DNA of 64,000 nt from Crocinitomicaceae bacterium (GCA_016719925.1 JADJYC010000009.1:1-64000), one strand, 5' to 3'; positions 30,511-42,027 are shown, counted from the first letter of the stretch. Numbers and translations are program-made. The notes: generated from the letters alone by a model not told the origin.

Positions 30511-31263
30511 AGAATTTGTTTTGCCAGCATAAAGTCAACACCCTTTTCAGGTTCAGATGATACAGTTACACCGTTTTTAAAAAGGAACTGAATTCTTTTA
30601 AATCTTTCCAGTCGTGCGGAACTCCATAAGCCAGAATGGTGGTTTTGTCCTGGCTTAGCTCTTTTGCTCCATCACAAACAGCAAATGGTAAACAATATCT
30701 GCTAAATTTTTATAATCAAATCGGTTAAAATAGATGAGCTTGTTTTTATCGGTTATGAAAAAGTAAAAACTCCCTTCTTCAATAAAAACATGTGCTTTGG
30801 TATAGAATACTGTCTGATCAAAAATTCCTTTCAGAAGTACCGATGAACGGTGCAGAATTTTAACCCTCGGAAAACGAATCACAAAAGCTGATTTTACCCA
30901 GATAGGCAACTCGTAAATGTTCACAATGTCCAGTTCCGGTAACCGGTTATAATCCAGGTTTTCTAAAGGTTCAGTATAATTCAGCCTGAATATCTCTGCT
31001 GGTTTTGAAACATTGAAAATGCCGGTTGGAATTAATGTATTTCTAACTGTACCGGCGGTAAGAACAAAATCAGCAAATTCCGGTTTGAAAAAATCATCTT
31101 TCAGTAATTTATCCAAACCTTCTCTGGAAAAGTCAAATTCAGAAAACGACTTTTTGTCAACTATTTTTTTAGACGATTTGTGAATGATTGCGGCGGTAAA
31201 CTTATCAAACCGCAAATCCATGCACATGGCATGCTGATAAGCAAGAGCGTTGCTAACAGCCAT
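30501..31263 (-). CDS. DUF3822 family protein, frameshifted near its end
   Basis: Starts MAVSNALAYQHAMCMDLRFD, with a divergent actin-like (ASKHA) style N-terminus, e.g. FADFVLTAGTVRNTLIPTGI and DIVNIYELPIWVKSAF. The open frame stops at 30655, but the following frames give LSQDKTTILAYGVPHDWKDL and VSSEPEKGVDFMLAKQILCV to a stop at 30501, overlapping the rsmD start. DUF3822 before rsmD is a recurring Bacteroidota arrangement. Function unknown. Confidence 0.8.
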
Positions 31264-32242
31264 TTATTTTGACCAGCTTTCTCTCAGGTGATTATCCTTA
31301 AGATCACCAATCTGATAAACACGTGAACTGTCCATTGGATGTGTCATGCGGAACATGATAGTTGGTACGCGGATTTCACCTTTCTGAACAGACGCAGTAT
31401 CCAGAATAACCAGATTACTTGTGTGAGGTACAAATTTCAGTGAGTCAGGATGGAAAGCAATAGATGCTTCCAGCTTGTCACGGTTTAATTGATATTTCTC
31501 ATCATAGAAAATAGCATCCAGTACATTAACGTAAATAGTATCTCTTGAAAATCCAATAAGATCGGCAGGAGGATTTGGACTGTGCGCCAGACAATTTGCT
31601 TCCTGATCGGTCATCAGTTTACTATCAATTGGGCGGTTATCTCTAGAGATATAATCACGCTCTTCTAGCGTAATAGCTCTGTCCGGTAACGAACCAATAT
31701 TGGGCACTGTCATTTTTTTACCGTTTTTCACAAGCCAGATAAGCGTATCCAGATTATTGCGTAGTGTTTATAGAAAATCTTTTTGTAACCACTGCTGCCT
31801 TAATATCAAACATACGGGCAATGATGTCTTTGTCGATAGTCTCGTATCTTGCTTTGTACTTAACATCTTCATCAATAATAGCATAATCCAGATAAAGCAG
31901 GTAGGCGCTGAAAACGCACATAAGGCTTAAAACAACCCAGCCAGCCATGGTTCTGATGATTCCAAACAGATACAAATACCAGATCACGCTGCCCAGCATG
32001 AAGAATATCGCTCCATAAAGGAAAAACGGACTCTGCTGGTTATGCAGAATTTCACCGTTGTTTAAAACAAGTTGTTCAGGTACAAGTGCTATGTAGCAAA
32101 AGATTATACCAACAATCATGAAAATTGTTGGCCATAAAAATCTTCCTATCTGATACTTAATTTCGTCAACTGAATCGAAAAACTCATGTTTGAATAGTTT
32201 TAAATGATATACTTCGCAGACAAAACTACAATTTTTTTCCAT
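31264..32242 (-). CDS. Hypothetical membrane protein, one frameshift
   Basis: The N-terminal half (MEKNCSFVCEVYHLKLFKHE...) has three to four membrane segments (FLWPTIFMIVGIIFCYIALV, FFLYGAIFFMLGSVIWYLYL, GWVVLSLMCVFSAYLLYLDY). A frame change near 31760 then leads into NLDTLIWLVKNGKKMTVPNI and a soluble tail with LIGFSRDTIYVNVLDAIFYD. In all about 326 residues. It abuts DUF3822 without a gap, suggesting a shared operon. I do not recognise the family beyond frequent occurrence next to DUF3822 in related genomes (recollection, not tested). Confidence 0.6.
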
Positions 32243-32309
32243 GGAATGCTTGTCACAGAATATATTTTTTACATGGTTTAATCAATGATTTTCACACTAA
32301 ATTAGAGCT

Positions 32310-33707
32310 GTGAATATCAAGCCGCAGCGATTATCATTCATCCAGTCTGTAAGGGATCATCTGGGTTTTGTGCCCACCCGTGATCAGGAAAACGCCATTA
32401 ATTCACTCACTGATTTTGTTTTGAGTCCTGAAAATTTGGACTTATTTATTCTAAGCGGATATGCAGGAACCGGGAAAACCAGTCTCATCAGTGCATTGGT
32501 AAATACGGTTAAATCCGTTAAAATCAAAACGGTTCTGCTTGCGCCTACCGGACGGGCAGCTAAAGTGCTGTCAAATTACAGCGGTTTTAAAGCATCAACC
32601 ATTCACCGTCACATCTATCATTCAGAAGAAAATCAGGACAGCAGTGTATTCAGTCTGACCGAGAATAAAGCAAAAAACACGCTTTATATAATTGATGAGG
32701 CTTCCATGATTGGAATAGATTCAGGGGTTGAAAGTGAGAATCAGTTCACTACACGCAACCTGCTTCACGATCTGATTGAATACATTTATTCAGCTGAAAA
32801 CTGCAAATTGATTTTTGTGGGAGACCGCGGACAATTACCTCCCATTGGCATGGAAATCAGTCCTGCCCTTGACGCTGGATATCTGAAACGTGAATTTTCC
32901 ATGCCGGTTTATGAATCTCCGCTGAATGAAATTGTCAGACAGCAAAAACAATCCGGCATACTGGATCTGGCAACAGCTCTGAGGGATTATGAAGAAACAA
33001 TTCCGCTTTTGCCAACCAATAAAACGGATGCAAGAAGTATTTCAGGGATGGATTTACAGGAAGAACTGGAGTCATCTATTTCAAAATTCGGCCGATGAGG
33101 TTATGGTAATTACCCGTTCAAACAAACGGGCTAATTTATGGAGGATGATCTGAATGCCGGTGATGTGCTGATGGTAACAAAAAATAATTATTTCTGGCTG
33201 GAACCAAAATCAGAGGCAGGGTTTATTGCAAACGGTGAACTGATGGAAATAAAAAAAATTGTCCGCCGTGAAGAGCAGTTTGGATTTGAATTTGCAGATG
33301 TGATTGCGCGGCTTATTGATTATCCGGAAATGCAGGATATTGAAGTCAAAATAATTGTCAATTCGATTCGGGTGGAAGGCCCTTCTTTAACGCGTGATCA
33401 GCTGAAAGAATTGTTTTTTAATATTATCCGGGAAGAATATCCATATGATATGAACAAGCGGGTAAGAAACAGAAAACTGATGGTTCATCCTTATTTTCAG
33501 GCTTTGCAGGTTAAGTTCGGATACGCTGTTACCTGTCATAAAGCACAAGGTGGTCAATGGGAATCTGTTTTTATTGATCACGGATATTTTACGGATGACA
33601 TGTGGAACAAAGAATATATGCGCTGGCTTTATACTGCTGTAACGAGAGCCAGAAAACAGGTTTGTCTGGTAAACTTCAATGAAGCTTTTGTCGGAAAAGA
33701 AGACTGA
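32310..33707 (+). CDS. RecD-like ATP-dependent DNA helicase (UvrD/AAA_30 type) with an internal lesion
   Basis: Starts at GTG 32310 (NIKPQRLSFIQSVRDHLGFV). The N-terminal ATPase has Walker A GYAGTGKTSLISAL, LLAPTGRAAKVLSNYSG, Walker B LYIIDEASMIG and FVGDRGQLPPIG; the C-terminal UvrD_C_2 part has YAVTCHKAQGGQWESVFIDH and WLYTAVTRARKQVCLV. Between 33090 and 33145 the frame shifts twice and about a dozen residues expected after VITRSNKRANL are missing. About 465 codons in total. A DNA helicase of the family common in Bacteroidota; the middle lesion would inactivate it if real. Confidence 0.8.
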
Positions 33708-33715
33708 TTTATTTT

Positions 33716-34880
33716 TTAGTTTTTCTTCTGTTTTTTTCTTTGATGATGAGTGAAAGTTCTCTTCCGGTCTGACCTGCTACTGAGGTATTCTCCTGTGCTC
33801 TTCTCATCAGATAAGGCATTACTTCTCGAACCGGACCATACGGAACGTATTTTGCCACATTGTATCCGTGTGAGCCAGGTTAAAGGAAATGTGATCACTC
33901 ATTCCTAAAAGCTGCGCGAAAAAAATCCGCTTGTCATTTTTCTGAATATTATTTTTATTCATCAGATCAACCAGATGTGCTGAACTTTTTTCATTGTGTG
34001 TGCCTGCGCAGATTGAAAATCTGTCAAGATGCTGAACCATGAATTCAAGAGCCAGATCATAGTCCCTGTCAGTTGAATTTTTATCCGGCTGAATAGGGTC
34101 AGGATATTTTTCAGCAGCTGCTTTTTCTCTTTCTTTTTCCATGTAAGCGCCTCTTACAAGCTTGATTCCAGCAAAATAATTTCCGGCAATACATTCTTCA
34201 TGGGTCTTTTTCAAAAATGCCAGCCTGTCATGGCGGTACATTTGCAGTGTATTAAATACAATGGCTTTTTCGCGGTTGTATTTTGCCATCATCTGATTGG
34301 CTATCCGGTCTATTCCGTCTTGAAACCAGCTGTCTTCTGCATCAATAAAAACAGGAACTCCTGCATCAAAAGCAGCTTTGCAAATTGAGTCAACACGCTC
34401 AATAACTTTTTCAATTTCTTTTGTTTCTTCAGATGAAAGTTTTGCTGAGGCTTTATTGAATTTTTCCAGTAAAGATGTTCGTGCAAGTCCGGTTACCTTG
34501 AAAACAGAAAACGGAATTCTTGCATCTCCTTTTGCACGTTTTATTGTAGCAATAATTTCATCTCTGCCATGGTCAAGATCTGTTTCAGATTCTTTTCCTT
34601 CAACTGAATAATCGAGTATGGTACCAATTTTAAATTTAGCCAGTTGTTCAATTTTAGTTTCACAATCGGTAATGTTTTCTCCGCCGCAAAATTGTTTGAA
34701 AATTGTTTTTTTAATCATGCCTTTCACCGGCAACCGAAGTGTCAGTGCAAGATTTCCAAAAAATGATCCGGCTTTAACCAGCCACGGTTTACCAATCATT
34801 TTAAATAAACGGTATGACCAGTTGAGGTCCTGATCTGTTTTTCCGCTGAAAGCAATTTCTGTGTTGTCAAATGAAATCAT
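33716..34880 (-). CDS. Proline dehydrogenase, one frameshift
   Basis: The start at 34878-34880 gives MISFDNTEIAFSGKTDQDLN. A TIM-barrel FAD enzyme with VFIDAEDSWFQDGIDRIANQ, YFAGIKLVRGAYMEKEREKA and QLLGMSDHISFNLA. The frame breaks near 33866 (CGGAT; one more G restores YNVAKYVPYGPVREVMPYL) and the protein then ends after RELSLIIKEKNRRKTKK at 33716. About 388 residues. It oxidises proline to pyrroline-5-carboxylate using a quinone or flavin acceptor. Stands alone, converging on the helicase gene. Confidence 0.9.
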
Positions 34881-35028
34881 GATGCAAAGATAATTGGAAC
34901 AAATCTGTAAAATTAAAACCACCCGTAAATCTTGTCATCATTTAAATAATTGAATCTGATCAGGTTATCTTAAAAATTATCAGATCAAGCGGAAAGTGTT
35001 TGAAAATTTCATATTCCAATACGGTTGA

Positions 35029-35059
35029 TTTGGTGGTTCGCAGTTTTATCGTAACTTTC
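35029..35059 (+). promoter_or_regulatory. Bacteroidota-type promoter upstream of the EF-hand gene
   Basis: TTTG at 35029-35032 and TAACTTTC at 35052-35059 are separated by 19 nt, fitting the -33 TTTG / -7 TAnnTTTG consensus of the Bacteroidota primary sigma factor. It would drive the EF-hand gene and the adhesin gene behind it. The 34881-35028 spacer shows nothing else. Confidence 0.6.
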
Positions 35060-35081
35060 TTTTCTGAAACCACCTCAAAAG

Positions 35082-35351
35082 ATGAAAACTTTTATTTGTA
35101 TTTCTGTTGTGACATGCATTTGTTTTTTAGGATCTGCTCCTTTATTTGCACAGGAATCACCATCAGTGGCAGCGCAGAAAATTATTCAGCAAAAAGATCT
35201 GGATGTGGATGGAGTATTGTGTTTGATGGAATGTCCACCTGAAATTTCTAATGATTTTAAACTGATTGATGAGGACAAAGATGGTTTTCTCAGTGAGAAT
35301 GAAATCACAAAATATCTTCAGAATAAATCTGTTCAGAAAAAAGAAAAATAA
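35082..35351 (+). CDS. Small exported EF-hand protein
   Basis: 89 residues with a signal peptide (MKTFICISVVTCICFLGSAP...FAQ). It has two EF-hand-like loops: DLDVDGVLCLMECP (degenerate) and the canonical DEDKDGFLSENE. Calcium binding in the periplasm or outside is likely. Its stop overlaps the start of the long adhesin gene (TAATG at 35349-35353), so the pair is translationally coupled and may work together on a calcium-dependent surface protein (inference). Confidence 0.75.
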   Translation: MKTFICISVVTCICFLGSAPLFAQESPSVAAQKIIQQKDLDVDGVLCLMECPPEISNDFKLIDEDKDGFLSENEITKYLQNKSVQKKEK

Positions 35352-38300
35352 TGACTAAAAAGATACTGGGTACTTTTTTATTCTTTAGTGTTCTTCAGGT
35401 GAACGCACAGTTTTTTCCTAACGGTGATTTTGAATTGGGAACAGGAGCAGGTTGTGCCTGTGCAACAAATTTTATCTGCGGAAATGATGCAGGAAGAGTA
35501 GTGGACGGAACTCATCCAGTTTTTGTTGTAGGGAATCAGGGTTGTATTTCTTCTCCAACAAATTATACCAATGTTTTGGGTGCACACAGCGGAACCGGCT
35601 ACATGTATTTTTATGCAGGGGCTGATAATTACCGTACTAGCGCAACCTACAACTTTGTTGGCGGAGAAGAGGTTTGTTTTTCTGTTTGGTATTGCGGACC
35701 GCAAGGTGCAGGAGCATCCGGGCAAAACACAGCTAATTCACATTTTTCATTTGGAGTAGATGGTGTTCAGGTTGGACCAGATGTTCCAGTGCCTGTAAAT
35801 ACCGGATGGACTGAACATACTTTTACTATGTTCATGACTCCCGGAGCACATTATTTTTCTATTTTATCGGGAGGTGCAGCGCAGTATTCAATTTGGACAG
35901 ATGATTTTCATGTTGATTTATGTTCAGTTGTTCCCTGTGATGGTTCATGGACAGTTCCTTCACCGGTTTGTTCTGATGATGCAGCTATTAATCTTACCGC
36001 TTTGATTACGGGTGATGCCGGAGGCACCTGGTCAGGAACTGGAGTGACCGGAACTAATTTTGATCCTTCTGTTGGAACGCAAAGCATTACTTATACTGCC
36101 CCTTGCGGCGATGTGGTTACTCAGACAATTAATGTTACACCAGCAGCATCTGCGGCATGGAATGCTCCGGTGGGAATTTGTTCAAACGGCGCAGATATAG
36201 ATTTGACAACACTTATTACCGGCACAGCTGGTGGCACATGGAGTGGTACAGGAGTTACCGGAACAATGTTTGATCCTTCTGCCGGAAGTCAGAATATAAC
36301 TTACAGCGTAGGCACCGCGCCGTGTAATGATATTCTGGCTCAGATTATTAATATTACTCCTGCTTCAGACCCGTCATGGACAACTCCCGGAACTATTTGT
36401 GAAACCGGAGGCATAATTGATCTCTCAGCAACCGTTACGGGCACTGCAGGCGGTACCTGGAGCGGCACTGGAGTTACAGGTTCAAATTTTAACCCGGCTG
36501 GTTTGAGCGGGCCAATTTCTATAACCTATACAGTTGGTGCAATGCCTTGTGTCGGAGCTTCAACGCAGAATATTACGGTTGTTGCTGATGTAAATCCGGC
36601 ATGGACTCCACCTGTTGGTTTGTGTTCTGGTTCAGCACTTGTCGATTTGAATACTACCATTACCGGAACATCCGGCGGAACATGGTCTGGTGTAGGTGTA
36701 ACCGGAAATAATTTTGACCCTACGGCAGGAACACAAACAATTACTTATACAGTTGGTACTGCTCCGTGTCAGGAAACTTCTGCGCAAACAATCAACGTTA
36801 CACCAGGATTGAGTTCAGCTTGGACAAGTCCCGGAACAATTTGTGCAAATGCGGGAACCATCAATCTGGATGCACTTATCACCGGTGATGCAGGAGGAAC
36901 ATGGTCAGGCACCGGCGTTTCAGGAAATATATTTAATCCTTCCGGTTTGAGTGGACCAATTGCTGTGACTTATTCAATTGGCGTAATTCCATGCACAAGT
37001 GCTTCTACCCAAAATATTATTGTTAATGCTGATGTAAACCCAACTTGGGTTGCACCGCTTAATCTTTGCACCAGTTCTGCTTCAGTGGATTTAAATACTA
37101 CCGTTACCGGAACAGCAGGTGGAACCTGGTTAGGAACAGGAGTTACCGGTTCAAATTTTAATCCTTCATCAGGAACACAATCAGTCATCTATACAGTTGG
37201 TGCTGCGCCATGTGCGGAAACTTTGACGCTTACGATTACGGTTGGTGTTGCACCTGATGCATCCTGGTCAACTGTCAATGTTTGTGAATTTGGTCCGGAT
37301 GTAAATCTGAATTTATTGGTTACCGGAACAGCCGGTGGAACCTGGAGCGGAACAGGAGTTACCGGAAATAATTTTGATCCTTCAGCAGGAACGCAGTCAT
37401 TAACCTATACAGTAACCAGCGGTGCCTGCAGTGCAACTTCATCTCAGGTTATTTCTGTTTCAAACCCAACGCTGAATGTAACGGGAATAAATACATCTTG
37501 TTTGGTACAATGATGGTTCGGCCACCGTAACTGTTTCCGGCGGATCAGGAACATACACGTATTCATGGACAACATTTCCTGTTCAAACAACTTCAACAGC
37601 AACAAATTTAACTGCAGGTGCATACACCGTTACAGTTACTGATGTCAATGCCGGTTGTTCAGTCTCAGAAGATATAATCATAACAGAACCGTTGCAGATA
37701 GTTCTAGTCATGGATTCTGTTTCTGCGTGTGCTCCTTCATCAGGAACAGCCTGTGTAAATGTAAGTGGCGGCTCATCTCCTTATTCTTATTCATGGAACA
37801 ATTCAACCAGTACTTCTGATTGCGCAAATGATCTTGATTCAGCGATGCAATCAGTATCAGTAACTGATAATAACGGTTGCAATGCAACGGATTCTGTTTT
37901 TGTAATTATATATCCTGAGCCGGTTTTGACAATCAGCTCTGATACTACAATTCTCAACGGAGGTGAAGCATCTTTGTGGGTTAATGGTGGTGTAAGTTAT
38001 TTGTGGACACCTTTTACTGATTTAAGTTGTGATGATTGTGCAAATCCAATTGCTGATCCATTGGATACAACTGTGTATTGTGTAACAGCTGCAGATATAA
38101 ACGGATGTCAGGCAACAGCATGCACAACGGTTCGGGTGGAAATTATCTGCGGACAGATTTTTGTACCCAATGCATTCTCACCAAATTTTGATGACGAAAA
38201 CGATATTTTATGTGTCTATAATAACTGTATGGAGTCAATGACTTTTGCAGTTTATGACCGCTGGGGTGAAAAAGTTTTTGAAACCAGCAGCATGAATGTG

Positions 38301-38423
38301 TGCTGGGATGGTACGTTCCGTGAAAAGCCAATGAGTACCGGCATTTATGTTTATAAACTGGAAGGTACCTTGATTACCGGAACCAAAGTTTCTCAAAGCG
38401 GAAATGTCACTCTGGTGAGATAA
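35351..38423 (+). CDS. Repeat-rich T9SS adhesin-like protein with type B (CHU_C) sorting domain, one frameshift
   Basis: About 1,024 codons. A signal peptide (MTKKILGTFLFFSVLQVNAQ) and a jelly-roll-like N-terminal domain (FELGTGAGC...SILSGGAAQYSIWTDDFHVD) precede about eight repeats of some 60 residues carrying GTAGGTWSGTGVTG and ITYTVGTAPC. Past a net 2-nt loss near 37500 come SprB-like modules (SGGSGTYTYSWTT) and the gliding-motility type end with IFVPNAFSPNFDDENDILCV, YDRWGEKVFETS and GIYVYKLEGTL. This is the T9SS type B signal. It is probably displayed on the surface. Confidence 0.85.
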
Positions 38424-38457
38424 AAATAAAGCGTAGAAAATCTCTACCTTTGGATTA

Positions 38458-39517
38458 TGTCATCTGCAATTGATTTCAGAAATACCAAGTTGTTTTTTGG
38501 AGGTTTGGAAGAATCTGGTTTTGAAAAAATCTTAACCGGAAAATATCCTGATTCCAGATTTGTAGTTCTTACCGATGAAAATGTGAACTCACATTGGGCA
38601 GAATTTCTTGTTACCAATTTTGATTTTTAAGCCGGGCAGAGATTATTGAAATTCCTGCAGGAGAAGAAAATAAAAATTTAGAAATCTGTCATTCTGTGTG
38701 GCAAACTTTATCTGAAATGAATATTTCGAGAAAAGATGTACTACTAAATTTTGGTGGTGGTATGGTAACGGATTTGGGTGGATTTGTTGCGTCTACGTTT
38801 AAACGCGGAATACCGTTTGTAAATATTCCTACTTCATTACTTTCACAGGTAGATGCTTCAGTTGGCGGTAAAACAGGAATTGATCTTGATGCATACAAAA
38901 ATCAGGTAGGTACTTTTGCTGAACCAGATTTTGTTTTTATTTCAAATGAGTTTCTGGAAACTTTGCCGGATGAACAATTGATTTCAGGATTTGCAGAAAT
39001 GCTGAAACACGGACTTATTGCAGACGTGGCTTATTGGGAGGAATTATCAACGTTGAATCCCTTAGAAAATAAACAACTCCTTACTCTGATTAAAAAATCA
39101 GTAAGTCTTAAATCTGAAATTGTACTTGCAGATTTTGATGAAAAAGGACCGCGGAAAATTTTGAATTTCGGACATACAATCGGACATGCCCTGGAGAGTT
39201 ATTTTCTTCAGAAAAAAAATCCGCAGCTGCATGGTCACATGGTTGGTTTAGGGATGCTTGCTGAAGCATATCTGTCAAAAGAAATGAAATTAATTTCAGA
39301 AACAGAATTTATGCAAATAGAATCGGTTTGCAGAAATCATTTTGGAAAATATCTGAAAGAAAAACCAGATACTGATAGGATGATTCAGGTCATGCAAAAC
39401 GACAAGAAAAATGATTCAGGAAAAATCAACTTTTCACTTTTGAATGGGATTGGAAAATGTAATTTTAATGTGGAGGTTCCGGAAGAGTTGATCAGGAAAA
39501 GTATTCAATGTTTTTAG
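38458..39517 (+). CDS. aroB: 3-dehydroquinate synthase, one frameshift
   Basis: Starts MSSAIDFRNTKLFFGGLEES. The frame is lost in TTTTT at about 38623-38628; one more T gives DFLSRAEIIEIPAGEENKNL and continues into the main part. Visible motifs: FGGGMVTDLGGFVASTFKRG (NAD site), PTSLLSQVDASVGGKTGID, ILNFGHTIGHALE and LHGHMVGLGM with metal-binding His and Glu. About 353 residues. Second step of the shikimate pathway. It starts 35 bp after the adhesin gene. Confidence 0.93.
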
Positions 39518-39638
39518 CAGTTAAATTGTTCCGCAGAAAAGCGCAGATAATTTTCGCAGATATGCGTTTTTTGTTGCAAATTCTTCTTTAAATCTGCGTT
39601 ATTTTTCAGCGAAAACTCAGCGGGAAAAAATCCTACAA
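39518..39638. repeat. Intergenic TCTGCG-type repeat/hairpin region
   Basis: Between converging aroB and purS, CGCAGATAATTTTCGCAGAT and later AAATCTGCGTTATTTTTCAG form overlapping inverted segments of a type common in Bacteroidota spacers. It may act as a terminator region. No ORF is supported. Confidence 0.4.
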
Positions 39639-39890
39639 TTAAGCTTCAACAACTGTAAACGAGTAGCCTTCCATGATTTGGTTGGCAAGCAGTTTTTTGC
39701 AGGCTTCATCTGCTTTTTTCTCAGCAGTTGCTTTTGAATCTGCCTCAATAAATAAACGGATGTGTTTACCGATACGCACGTTGGAAATTTCATTCAAACC
39801 TAAATTACCCATTGCCTGAGTTACTGCTTTTCCCTGCGGATCTAACAATGCGTCTAACGGCATTACATCAATTTCAGCTTTGAATTTCAT
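39639..39890 (-). CDS. purS: Phosphoribosylformylglycinamidine synthase subunit PurS
   Basis: 83 residues from the ATG at 39888-39890 (MKFKAEIDVMPLDALLDPQG) with KAVTQAMGNLGLNEISNVRI and HIRLFIEADSKATAEKKADE, the typical PurS ferredoxin-like fold. It joins PurL and PurQ to make the formylglycinamidine ribonucleotide synthase complex; those genes are not here. Its start overlaps the pssA stop by ATGA. Confidence 0.9.
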   Translation of the reverse strand: MKFKAEIDVMPLDALLDPQGKAVTQAMGNLGLNEISNVRIGKHIRLFIEADSKATAEKKADEACKKLLANQIMEGYSFTVVEA

Positions 39891-40747
39891 CGTGTTCGTA
39901 GGTTTTGAATCAGTGACAAAAGTATGTATAAAATTATGATGAGCGGAATGGCCAGCCACCATAAAGTTGCCAACATCACTGCGCAAAGTGTTAAGAAAAT
40001 ATAGCGTATTTCATTGCCTTTCCAGCCAAAGGTTTTGAACTTCAGTGCAAAAAGCGGAAGTTCAGCAACAAGCATGATTGACATAATGACAGCCGCAATT
40101 ATTAAAAACCAGGGATTTAAAATCAAATTACTGACCCACATTTGCCATCCTGAATTTGAGCCTGAAAGTTGAATCAGAATCAAAGGCAGTGATGCAAAGA
40201 ATAACGTATTGGCCGGTGTTGGTAATCCAATAAATGAATCGGATTGCCGTGTATCTAAATTGAATTTTGCCAGACGGAACATGGACATGACTGGAATAAG
40301 CAATGCAAACCAAGGTAGCCAGCAAAATAAAAATTGAGTCTGATTACCAATAGAACTATAAGGGCTGATAATTTCTGATTGAAAAATTCTATCCAGCACA
40401 GTAAAATCTGTAAGTACAAAATAATCATATTGCCAATCATGATATCCTAATCTTGGCATAGCCCACTTTGAAAGAATACTTAATTTGACAAGCATAAGAA
40501 CAATCACCCCCGGCGCTACCCCAAACGTCACCATGTCAGCCAATGAATCCAACTGTTTACCCATTTCACTGGGTACTTTTAATAACCTTGCAGCAAATCC
40601 GTCAAAAAAATCAAGGAACGCTGAAATAAAAATACAGTAAGGTGCCCACTCCAATCGGCCGGTCAGGGCAAAAATAATGGCCAGCACACCTCCAATTAAA
40701 TTGCCGGCTGTAAACAAATGCGGAATTAATCTTTTAAATCCTGACAT
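39887..40747 (-). CDS. pssA: CDP-diacylglycerol-serine O-phosphatidyltransferase
   Basis: 286 residues with seven to eight membrane segments. The CDP-alcohol phosphotransferase signature is complete: DFFDGFAARLLKV then GKQLDSLAD (D..DG..AR...G..D...D). FGVAPGVIVLMLV and FRLAKFN follow. It makes phosphatidylserine, the precursor of phosphatidylethanolamine. It has about 40 extra loop residues (YHDWQYDYFVLTDFTVLDRI) compared with shorter family members. Overlaps purS by four bases. Confidence 0.92.
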   Translation of the reverse strand: MSGFKRLIPHLFTAGNLIGGVLAIIFALTGRLEWAPYCIFISAFLDFFDGFAARLLKVPSEMGKQLDSLADMVTFGVAPGVIVLMLVKLSILSKWAMPRLGYHDWQYDYFVLTDFTVLDRIFQSEIISPYSSIGNQTQFLFCWLPWFALLIPVMSMFRLAKFNLDTRQSDSFIGLPTPANTLFFASLPLILIQLSGSNSGWQMWVSNLILNPWFLIIAAVIMSIMLVAELPLFALKFKTFGWKGNEIRYIFLTLCAVMLATLWWLAIPLIIILYILLSLIQNLRTR

Positions 40748-40917
40748 AGTGCAAAAATGCGGAATAAATTGGTATAGATAAATGTTCTGACAAATATTTC
40801 ATCTTTCAGCAATCCTTTTCAGGTTCTTAAACGTATTATTCAACAGGATGTGTACAATTTTTTGCAATTAACGGAGTTTAGTACTGACACGTTTTTTTGT
40901 ACTTTTACTTTCAGCTG

Positions 40918-42027
40918 ATGAAAATTAAACTGCTTTCTTCTTTCTTGTTTGTCTCCGTTGCCCATGTTATTTATGCGCAAGGTTCAATTGCACCCAAGTA
41001 TTCGAATGAGTTTTTGCAGATAGGTGTTGGAGCCGGAGCATTGGGAATGTCCAATTCAATTGTTGCCGGTGTGGATGATGTTACATCCGGATACTGGAAT
41101 CCAGCTGCACTGACAGATGTGAAAGACTTTTTACAGATTGGCGCCATGCACGCAGAGTATTTTGCAGGCATTGCCAAGTACGATTATATTGGAGTTGCAA
41201 AACCCATTGATGAGATGAGTACCGGGGCATTTACCTTCATTCGCTTTGGGGTGGATGATATTCCAAACACCACTCAGCTGATTGACGCAACCGGAAATAT
41301 TGATTATGACAAAATCACTACGTTTTCTGCAGGTGATTATGGATTCCTTTTTTCATACGCGCGCAAAATGCCAGTTGAAGGATTATCCGTTGGCGGAAAT
41401 TTTAAAATCATTTACCGTCATGTGGGAAAATTTGCACGCTCATGGGGATTTGGTTTAGATGCCGCTGCAACATACAGATTAGGAGAGAAATGGCGCTTTG
41501 GTGTTTTGCTTCGTGATGCTACTTCTACTTTTAATGCCTGGTCATTCAATTTAGATGACGCCATGAAAGAAACTTTTGAAATAACCGGAAATGAAATTCC
41601 GCAAAATGGTTTGGAATTGACATTACCAAAAATAATTCTGGGCGCAAGTTTCAAGCAAAAAATTGTAAAAGAGTTTTATGTCCGATCTGAAATCAACATG
41701 GATTTAAATACTGACGGAAGAAGAAATGTATTGATCCGGACATCACCAATAAGTATTGATCCGCATGTTGGAATTGAATTTGGTTATGGCAAGTGGGTTG
41801 CTTTGCGCGCAGGCATCGGAAATTTTCAGTGGATCAAAAATCCTGACCTTACTGAATCGCTGACTTTACAACCAAATATCGGAATTGGAGTTGGATTTAA
41901 AGATGTCAAAATTGATTACGCTTTTACTGATATCGGTGATGCTTCAGTAGCATTATATTCTCATATTTTTTCGCTCCGGTTCAGTATCTCTGATCCGCGG
42001 CTGAAAGAATCCACTTCATCCATGTAA
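40918..42027 (+). CDS. PorV/PorQ-family outer-membrane protein, PorV2-like (T9SS)
   Basis: From the ATG at 40918 the protein is 369 residues: a signal peptide (MKIKLLSSFLFVSVAHVIYAQ) then a FadL-like barrel with FLQIGVGAGALGMSNSIVAG, SGYWNPAALTDV, EYFAGIAKYDYIGVAKPI and YGFLFSYARKMPVEGLSVGG. These are the conserved segments of PorV/PorQ proteins, which shuttle substrates in the T9SS attachment complex. It precedes and overlaps (TAATG) a C25-type gene, so the two are a pair. Its order and the large partner favour the PorV2 paralogue over the primary PorV. Confidence 0.8.
   Translation: MKIKLLSSFLFVSVAHVIYAQGSIAPKYSNEFLQIGVGAGALGMSNSIVAGVDDVTSGYWNPAALTDVKDFLQIGAMHAEYFAGIAKYDYIGVAKPIDEMSTGAFTFIRFGVDDIPNTTQLIDATGNIDYDKITTFSAGDYGFLFSYARKMPVEGLSVGGNFKIIYRHVGKFARSWGFGLDAAATYRLGEKWRFGVLLRDATSTFNAWSFNLDDAMKETFEITGNEIPQNGLELTLPKIILGASFKQKIVKEFYVRSEINMDLNTDGRRNVLIRTSPISIDPHVGIEFGYGKWVALRAGIGNFQWIKNPDLTESLTLQPNIGIGVGFKDVKIDYAFTDIGDASVALYSHIFSLRFSISDPRLKESTSSM

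Noticed and set aside
35351..37500. Repeat region of the adhesin as a diversity-generating retroelement target
   Set aside because: No reverse transcriptase or template repeat is seen in the window, and the repeats are coding modules of the protein.
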